Shown here piece by piece: positions 27,180 through 64,000 of a stretch of DNA of 64,000 bases. The stretch is from Batillaria attramentaria (taxonomy: Eukaryota; Mollusca; Gastropoda; Batillariidae). The stretch spans positions 134,501 through 198,500 of the forward strand of contig JACVVK020000376.1 of the NCBI GenBank assembly GCA_018292915.2, in the 5' to 3' direction. The translations under genes and the position numbers were made by a program. The stretch's first letter is position 1. Every line of letters starts with the position of its first letter. Below the pieces are notes generated by a model. The model was given only the letters and a program-made list of their open reading frames with translations. It was not told where the DNA came from and did no database searches.

Positions 27180-30042
27180 TCGCATAATCATTCTATTCTT
27201 CAACCTCCCCTCTACCCTCCCCTCCATCAAACCTCCTTCTACCGCTGCCCCTCACCCCTTACCCCCCCCCCCCCCCCCCCCCGCATAATCATTCTATTCT
27301 TCAACCTCCCCTCTACCCTCCCCTCCATCAAACCTCCTTCTACCGCTGCCCCTCACCCCTTACCCCCCTCCCCCCCCCCCCCGCATAATCATTCTATTCT
27401 TCAACCTCCCCTCTACCCTCCCCTCCATCAAACCTCCTTCTACCGCTGCCCCTCACCCCTTACCCCCCTCCCCCCCCCCCCCGCATAATCATTCTATTCT
27501 TCAACCTCCCCTCTACCCTCCCCTCCATCAAACCTCCTTCTAACCGCTGCCCCTCACCCCTTACCCCCCTCCCCCCCCCCCGCATAATCATTCTATTCTT
27601 CAACCTCCCCTCTACCCTCCCCTCCATCAAACCTCCTTCTAACCGCTGCCCCTCACCCCTTACCCCCCTCCCCCCTCCCCCGCATAATCATTCTATTCTT
27701 CAACCTCCCCTCTACCCTCCCCTCCATCAAACCTCCTTCTACCGCTGCCCTCACCCCTTACCCCCCTCCCCCCCCCCCCGCATAATCATTCTATTCTTCA
27801 ACCTCCCCTCTACCCTCCCCTCCATCAAACCTCCTTCTACCGCTGCCCCTCACCCCTTACCCCCCTCCCCCCCCCCCCCGCATAATCATTCTATTCTTCA
27901 ACCTCCCCTCTACCCTCCCCTCCATCAAACCTCCTTCTAACCGCTGCCCCTCACCCCTTACCCCCCTCCCCCCCCCCCCCCGCATAATCATTCTATTCTT
28001 CAACCTCCCCTCTACCCTCCCCTCCATCAAACCTCCTTCTACCGCTGCCCCTCACCCCTTACCCCCCTCCCCCCCCCCCGCATAATCATTCTATTCTTCA
28101 ACCTCCCCTCTACCCTCCCCTCCATCAAACCTCCTTCTAACCGCTGCCCCTCACCCCTTACCCCCCTCCCCCCCCCCCCGCATAATCATTCTATTCTTCA
28201 ACCTCCCCTCTACCCTCCCCTCCATCAAACCTCCTTCTACCGCTGCCCCTCACCCCTTACCCCCCTCCCCCCCCCCCGCATAATCATTCTATTCTTCAAC
28301 CTCCCCTCTACCCTCCCCTCCATCAAACCTCCTTCTACCGCTGCCCCTCACCCCTTACCCCCCTCCCCCCCCCCCGCATAATCATTCTATTCTTCAACCT
28401 CCCCTCTACCCTCCCCTCCATCAAACCTCCTTCTACCGCTGCCCCTCACCCCTTACCCCCCTCCCCCCCCCCCCGCATAATCATTCTATTCTTCAACCTC
28501 CCCTCTACCCTCCCCTCCATCAAACCTCCTTCTAACCGCTGCCCCTCACCCCTTACCCCCCTCCCCCCCTCCCCCCCCCCCGCATAATCATTCTATTCTT
28601 CAACCTCCCCTCTACCCTCCCCCTCCATCAAACCTCCTTCTACCGCTGCCCCTCACCCCTTACCCCCCTCCCCCCCTCCCCCCCCCCCCCCCGCATAATC
28701 ATTCTATTCTTCAACCTCCCCTCTACCCTCCCCTCCATCAAACCTCCTTCTACCGCTGCCCCCCCCCCTTACCCCTCTCCCCCCCCCCCCCGCATAATCA
28801 TTCTATTCTTCAACCTCCCCTCTACCCTCCCCTCCATCAAACCTCCTTCTACCGCTGCCCCTCACCCCTTACCCCCCTCCCCCCCCCCCGCATAATCATT
28901 CTATTCTTCAACCTCCCTCTACCCTCCCTCCATCAAACCTCCTTCTACCGCTGCCCCTCACCCCTTACCCCCCTCCCCCCCCCCCCCCGCATAATCATTC
29001 TATTCTTCAACCTCCCCTCTACCCTCCCCTCCATCAAACCTCCTTCTACCGCTGCCCCTCACCCCTTACCCCCCTCCCCCCCCCCCCGCATAATCATTCT
29101 ATTCTTCAACCTCCCCTCTACCCTCCCCTCCATCAAACCTCCTTCTACCGCTGCCCCTCACCCCTTACCCCCCTCCCCCCCCCCCCCGCATAATCATTCT
29201 ATTCTTCAACCTCCCCTCTACCCTCCCCTCCATCAAACCTCCTTCTACCGCTGCCCCTCACCCCTTACCCCCCTCCCCCCCCCCCCGCATAATCATTCTA
29301 TTCTTCAACCTCCCCTCTACCCTCCCCTCCATCAAACCTCCTTCTACCGCTGCCCCTCACCCCTTACCCCCCTCCCCCCCCCCCGCATAATCATTCTATT
29401 CTTCAACCTCCCCTCTACCCTCCCCTCCATCAAACCTCCTTCTAACCGCTGCCCCTCACCCCTTACCCCCCTCCCCCCCCCCCCCCCCGCATAATCATTC
29501 TATTCTTCAACCTCCCCTCTACCCTCCCCTCCATCAAACCTCCTTCTACCGCTGCCCCTCACCCCTTACCCCCCTCCCCCCCCCCCCCCGCATAATCATT
29601 CTATTCTTCAACCTCCCCTCTACCCTCCCCTCCATCAAACCTCCTTCTACCGCTGCCCCTCACCCCTTACCCCCCTCCCCCCCCCCCCCGCATAATCATT
29701 CTATTCTTCAACCTCCCCTCTACCCTCCCCTCCATCAAACCTCCTTCTACCGCTGCCCCTCACCCCTTACCCCCCTCCCCCCCTCCCCCCCCCCCGCATA
29801 ATCATTCTATTCTTCAACCTCCCCTCTACCCTCCCCTCCATCAAACCTCCTTCTACCGCTGCCCCTCACCCCTTACCCCCCTCCCCCCCCCCCCCCCGCA
29901 TAATCATTCTATTCTTCAACCTCCCCTCTACCCTCCCCTCCATCAAACCTCCTTCTACCGCTGCCCCTCACCCCTTACCCCCCTCCCCCCCCCCCCCCGC
30001 ATAATCATTCTATTCTTCAACCTCCCCTCTACCCTCCCCTCC
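27180..30042. repeat. ~97-bp C-rich satellite, block 1 (29 units)
   Basis: Each unit starts GCATAATCATTCTATTCTTC, passes through CCATCAAACCTCCTTCTA and CCGCTGCCCCTCACCCC, and ends in a variable C-run. I count 29 occurrences of the GCATAATCATTC start. Units are nearly identical. Differences are C-run length and a single A insertion (CTACCGC versus CTAACCGC). The strand bias is extreme (C/T rich on plus). Confidence 0.95.
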
Positions 30043-31278
30043 ACTACACCGGACATTAGATCGAACGCGTGCTCAGTACAGACACTTCAAGCGGCCTCTG
30101 ACGTCTCAACGTTCCTTCAGTCATATCTCAAAGACAGGCGTCAGAAAGTAATTGTCAACGGGTCGTATTCTTCCAGTGGTACGTATCACGTGGTGTGCCC
30201 CAGGGCTCTGTCTTGGGACCACTCCTCTTTTGTTTATATATAAACGACCTGCCGCTTCATCTTAGTAGTGATAAAACCTCCTGTGACTTGTTTGCAGACG
30301 ATGCAACAATTCACACTGCGGATAAAAATATCGAAACTGTCACAGAACGTCTTCAGCAGAATCTTAGTGAAGTGTCTGCCTGGTGTGATTCGAACTCAAT
30401 GGTTCTTAACCCCACCAAAACTGAGTGCATGGTAATAGCAACGCGCCAGAGACACCAGCTCAACCCACTCACGCTCAGCCTATGTATTCAAGACCAGCCT
30501 ATAGCCCAGGTTTCAGAACATCGTCTACTTGGCGTTACACTCGATAACCAAATAAAGTGGCAATCCCACATTAATAAAACTTGTAAAACAATTGCTAGAA
30601 ATGTATTCTTACTATCAAAGCTAAGACAATATGTTGATGTTGAAGCTCGGAAATTATTTTTCAATGCGCATGTCAAATGTCATATTGACTATGCATCTAC
30701 GCTGTGGGATGGGAGCAGCAAGGTGCACTTAAAAAGACTGAACTCCTTACACAGAAGAGCGGCGAAACAAATTCTACCAGATCCCTCCTTAACTACAGAC
30801 GAAAAACTCAAAAACCTCAAAATGCTCCCTCTGTCCAAACATCTATTATTTAACAAGGGGGTTGCCATGTTTAAAGTATGGAACAACGCTTTTCCAGCAT
30901 ACCTCTGCGACATGTTTTCTCACCCTCAGTCTCGTTATGCAACCTCTAGACTGAATTTAAAAGTACCGCGCCCCAGAATTGATATATATAAAACAAGCCT
31001 AGCATTCTCTGGTTCTTCCATTTGGAATAATATCCCGCCAACTGTCAAAAAACGCAACGTCGCTCTCTCTGTTTAAGGAAAAAATTCTTCAGGTATTTGC
31101 TCTCCTGCTCCGATCCCTAGATCAACTCACTTGTAGCCGTGCACGCAATCAATCACATGACTGTATAGAACACACTTTATGCACGGCCCGGCTTCCCATC
31201 TCTTAGTATCGACACCACTTTGTATAGACCATCCATTGTTTTGCTCGACTTGACATACATGTATTGTAATGACACCTG

Positions 31279-31356
<78 letters not shown>

Positions 31357-31385
31357 GAGAGAGGATGTGTGTGTGTGTGTGTGTG

Positions 31386-31451
<66 letters not shown>

Positions 31452-31720
31452 TTTACTTTGTTTAAACGTAGATGTAGTCTCTTATACAGGCGATTTTTTT
31501 TTCTCTTCACTTTTTGGCTTATATTTAGTTGTTTTGCTTCATGATTGTCCTTGACTTTTTCTTCTTTTTTTTCTTGTCAGTTTTAAATGCTTGATTTTTT
31601 CTTCTTTTTCTTTTTCTTTCTTTCTTTTGTAATTTAGAGTAGCAACGGCAAGTTTGAAAATGGTAATTGTGCCAATTGCTTTACCGTTGATAAATAAAGG
31701 ATCATTGTCATTGTCATTGT
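30043..31720 (+). mobile_element. 5'-truncated non-LTR retrotransposon inserted in the satellite
   Basis: It interrupts a satellite unit: left flank ends CCCTCCA, right flank resumes CCATCAAACC, so any target duplication is at most about 3 bp. It holds the C-terminal half of a reverse transcriptase, a 3'UTR with (GT)n/(GA)n tracts (31280-31438) and a 3' end GATAAATAAAGGATCATTGT with a (CATTGT)n tail. This is typical of CR1/jockey-type LINEs, where 5' truncation is usual. Confidence 0.85.
30093..31207 (+). pseudogene. Reverse transcriptase (LINE ORF2) C-terminal part, frameshifted
   Basis: RT motifs: FLQSYLKDRRQKVIVNG before the palm, GVPQGSVLGPLLFCLYIND, catalytic FADDA, and thumb-region LLGVTLDNQIKWQSHI. 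It is interrupted by two frameshifts. Around 30175-30190 the upstream frame (KVIVNGSYSSSGT) and the PQGSVLG frame are offset. At 31050-31065 an A-run shifts the frame so that translation stops at GTTTAA (31076), although the other frame continues as SLFKEKILQVFALLLRSLDQ to a TAG at 31207. The endonuclease and RT N-terminus are missing. It is a dead copy, not a host gene. Confidence 0.85.
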
Positions 31721-33115
31721 CCATCAAACCTCCTTCTACCGCTGCCCCTCACCCCTTACCCCCCCCCCCCCCCCCCCCCCCCCCCCCGCATAATCATTCT
31801 ATTCTTCAACCTCCCCTCTACCCTCCCCTCCATCAAACCTCCTTCTACCGCTGCCCCTCACCCCTTACCCCCCTCCCCCCCCCCCCGCATAATCATTCTA
31901 TTCTTCAACCTCCCCTCTACCCTCCCCTCCATCAAACCTCCTTCTAACCGCTGCCCCTCACCCCTTACCCCCCTCCCCCCCCCCCCCCGCATAATCATTC
32001 TATTCTTCAACCTCCCCTCTACCCTCCCTCCATCAAACCTCCTTCTAACCGCTGCCCTCACCCTTACCCCCCTCCCCCCCCCCCCCCGCATAATCATTCT
32101 ATTCTTCAACCTCCCCTCTACCTCCCCTCCATCAAACCTCCTTCTAACCGCTGCCCCTCACCCCTTACCCCCTCCCCCCCCCCCCCCGCATAATCATTCT
32201 ATTCTTCAACCTCCCCTCTACCCTCCCCTCCATCAAACCTCCTTCTACCGCTGCCCCTCACCCCTTACCCCCTCCCCCCCCCCCCCGCATAATCATTCTA
32301 TTCTTCAACCTCCCCTCTACCCTCCCCTCCATCAAACCTCCTTCTACCGCTGCCCCTCACCCCTTACCCCCCCTCCCCCCCTCCCCCCCCCCCGCATAAT
32401 CATTCTATTCTTCAACCTCCCCTCTACCCTCCCCTCCATCAAACCTCCTTCTACCGCTGCCCCTCACCCCTTACCCCCCTCCCCCCCCCCCCCGCATAAT
32501 CATTCTATTCTTCAACCTCCCCTCTACCCTCCCCTCCATCAAACCTCCTTCTACCGCTGCCCCTCACCCCTTACCCCCCTCCCCCCCCCCCCCGCATAAT
32601 CATTCTATTCTTCAACCTCCCCTCTACCCTCCCCTCCATCAAACCTCCTTCTACCGCTGCCCCTCACCCCTTACCCCCCCCCCCCCCCCCCCCCCCCCCC
32701 CCGCATAATCATTCTATTCTTCAACCTCCCCTCTACCCTCCCCTCCATCAAACCTCCTTCTACCGCTGCCCCTCACCCCTTACCCCCCTCCCCCCCCCCC
32801 CCGCATAATCATTCTATTCTTCAACCTCCCCTCTACCCTCCCCTCCATCAAAACCTCCTTCTACCGCTGCCCCTCACCCCTTACCCCCCCTCCCCCCCCC
32901 CCCCGCATAATCATTCTATTCTTCAACCTCCCCTCTACCCTCCCCTCCATCAAACCTCCTTCTACCGCTGCCCCTCACCCCCTACCCCCCCCCCCCCCCC
33001 CCCCCCCCCCCCCGCATAATCATTCTATTCTTCAACCTCCCCTCTACCCTCCCCTCCATCAAACCTCCTTCTACCGCTGCCCCTCCCCCCTTCCCCCCCC
33101 CCCCCCCCCCCCCCC
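31721..33115. repeat. ~97-bp C-rich satellite, block 2 (13-14 units)
   Basis: Same unit as block 1, resuming inside a unit after the retrotransposon. It ends in C-runs up to 33135. Confidence 0.95.
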
Positions 33116-33135
33116 CGCCCTCCCCCCCCCCCCCC

Positions 33136-34689
33136 AAAAAAAGTATTGGTGAAAGTAAAGCGAATACTGTTAACAGTATTTGTAAAACCGAAAACTGTTC
33201 ATGTGACAATATTCTTCAACAGATCATTATAAGACAGTTTGTTTCAGACTATCAACGGAATGGAAGCATGAACTATTAATTGTGAACTTTAGAAAGCGCA
33301 TCTTTATTTGTACAATAGCAGCAACTGCAACACGAAATGGTCGGAAAGCATTCCACTATGGAGTGCTGTCTTCGTTAGAGGTAAGCGTCGCTGGCAATAT
33401 TTGATGATACTGGCGAAAATGCTGTGTACAAAACAATTCTGTTACGTACCGCCAGTGCTGACGGCAGATAGCGATTACGATCTGTTAAAACGTGCGTGTC
33501 GATGTGACACTTGTCACGTGGTATACGAAGTATGGTAGATATGTACACATCTGAAAACGAGAGAGAGAGAGAGATAAAATTATACATCCTGTAAAGGCAC
33601 AATACAAATGAACATTATTGTAAATAATTCGTTTTGTGTAAAGACTTTCATCTCCTCACTCCACACACTGCCGGCCACATGTAGCAGACGATCTGCTTAG
33701 CGGTTAACGGTAGTTGTCTCCCCTGCTAGAGGGCACGTGAACCTAGACACAATGACTGGCCAGCTTCTTTTCTCTCGCTGCAGTATTTTGCATGCAAACT
33801 TTGCGTGAAATACATCCATGCAGTTATACATCCTGTAAAGGCACAATACAAAATATTTCTCTGTTCTGAGCAAATTCAATTGCGGTTACATCCGCATTTG
33901 CGATATACAGTATCTGAAACTGCGCCTGTCACAGTGATGCAGACAGCCAGCCAGATCTGCTGCTGAAATAGATGTAGGTAGATGCAGATGTGTGAAAAGG
34001 GACAGAGATTTCCTTCCTAAGACAACTGTTCCTCATGAAGTCCAAGCAAGAATGTGGTTCAGTCGTGGGTGCTACGTCCGTGACAAACGCAATACGAGAC
34101 ATTCGCAACTTATCAACGTTGTGTCCAGTTTGACTCAACGACCGGTTGGCCGTATTATTATTGGCGAGTGTGCGATGCAAGAAGGACATGAAAACACGTA
34201 TACGACCGCTTGTAGTACATGGTCAACGTTCAAGCTTGAAGCATAGAGACAAAACGACGAGGAAAACCCTGGGGAAATGTTCTGACTCCCAGCTTGCGCT
34301 CGAACTCACACCCTGACCACTGAGTGATTCAGTGCATCAGTTTTCTTTCCGATCCACCTTTTCCTACCCCAAACCACACTCTCTCGGGCACAGAGTCTTT
34401 CGGGGGAAAGTATACATTTTCACGACCCGCCGAAAAGGGACTGACTGCACTCTGGAGTCTACCCCAACATTAGGAGTTATTTCCCTTGCACATTATTCCC
34501 TTCGCTTCCTGTTGCAACCGCAACTTTGCCAAAAATGGCAAACAGACAAGGGGACGGAAGCGAGCTATGGGAAAGAACCTTTCGTCTTCGCGTTTGTTAC
34601 AGTTGGGCACTACCAGTCCAATGAGTGTTAACGATCTGGACTTTCTAGTTCGGATGAGCAGAAACGGGTTCTGTCTTGCGTTTCCTTCT
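33136..34689 (-). other. Cyclase gene 3'UTR and flank
   Basis: No ORF with coding features. A short duplicated phrase, TTATACATCCTGTAAAGGCAC, occurs at 33581 and 33823. A minus-strand AATAAA lies at 33303-33308, giving a possible 3'UTR of about 1.4 kb. Confidence 0.5.
33303..33308 (-). terminator. Cyclase gene polyadenylation signal candidate
   Basis: Plus-strand TTTATT, i.e. AATAAA on the coding strand, about 1.4 kb after the distal stop codon and 170 bp before the satellite. Confidence 0.35.
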
Positions 34690-63738
<29,049 letters not shown>

Positions 63739-64000
63739 CTGAAAGACGATAAACAAAAACAATCTAGCAGAAATATATAACTGCACAAAGCTTTTAAAAT
63801 AAGCCATCCGTATATCTTGCTTCCTCGGTTGGTTGGATGGTTGGGGTTGTGTTTTTGTGGTGGTGGTGGTGGTGGAGGTGATATTGTTGTTGTTGTTGCA
63901 GCTTTGCTTTGTTTTGTTTGTTTGGTTTTGGTTATGGTTTTGAATTTTTGTTGTTGTTGCTGTTCTTGTTTTGTTTTGTTTGTTGTTGTTGTTGTTGTTG
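63739..64000. other. Cyclase intron at window edge
   Basis: G/T-rich, with (GGT)n and (GTT)n tracts. No exon seen. Confidence 0.6.

Noticed and set aside
30195..31076. Host gene of 293 residues
   Set aside because: It has reverse-transcriptase motifs, 5' truncation, frameshifts and LINE 3' tail features.
27180..33115. CRISPR-like array
   Set aside because: The units are continuous satellite repeats with no unique spacers; only C-run length varies. The genome is eukaryotic.

Overview
The window looks like intron-rich, repeat-rich animal nuclear DNA, most likely from a marine mollusc (probably a gastropod). This is an inference. Coding sequence is split into short exons with canonical GT-AG junctions. 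Introns carry long (CA)n/(GT)n tracts, tRNA-derived SINEs, LINE 3' ends and many locus-specific tandem arrays. No bacterial, plasmid or phage feature is present. All exon models were built by hand, by matching splice sites and reading-frame phases.

Layout. (1) 1-5960: repeats, two MITE copies and SINE fragments; no convincing gene. (2) 5963-14667, plus strand: gene 1, a TATA promoter, a non-coding first exon and eight small coding exons giving a secreted 135-residue protein I do not recognise. (3) 16145-25447, plus strand: gene 2, a TATA-like promoter, a short non-coding exon and six coding exons giving a secreted 761-residue Met/Gly/Pro/Gln-rich protein with a furin-like site, a poly-Asp block and several internal repeats. 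(4) 27180-33115: a roughly 97-bp C-rich satellite (about 42 units) split by a 1.7-kb 5'-truncated non-LTR retrotransposon. (5) 33303-64000, minus strand: the 3' two-thirds of a membrane receptor guanylyl cyclase. I resolve 21 coding exons: the C-terminal half of the ANF-receptor ligand-binding domain, one transmembrane helix, the kinase-homology domain, the coiled-coil linker, a complete cyclase catalytic domain and a Ser/Thr-rich tail with an alternative ending. Its N-terminus lies beyond 64000.

Genes 1 and 2 are transcribed in the same direction. Gene 2 and the cyclase gene converge on the satellite.

The most unusual signal is a recurrent architecture. In gene 1 (intron after coding exon 1), gene 2 (intron after the non-coding exon) and the cyclase gene (intron after the exon at 46453-46605), the downstream intron begins with a tandem array. 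Each unit is a degenerate copy of the end of the preceding exon plus its 5' splice site. Other oddities are symmetric phase-1 mini-exons in both secreted-protein genes, a 0.65-kb foldback element built from TTTTTCGCGAAAAA palindromes, a four-copy MITE family, and a large G-quadruplex/i-motif-prone satellite between converging genes.
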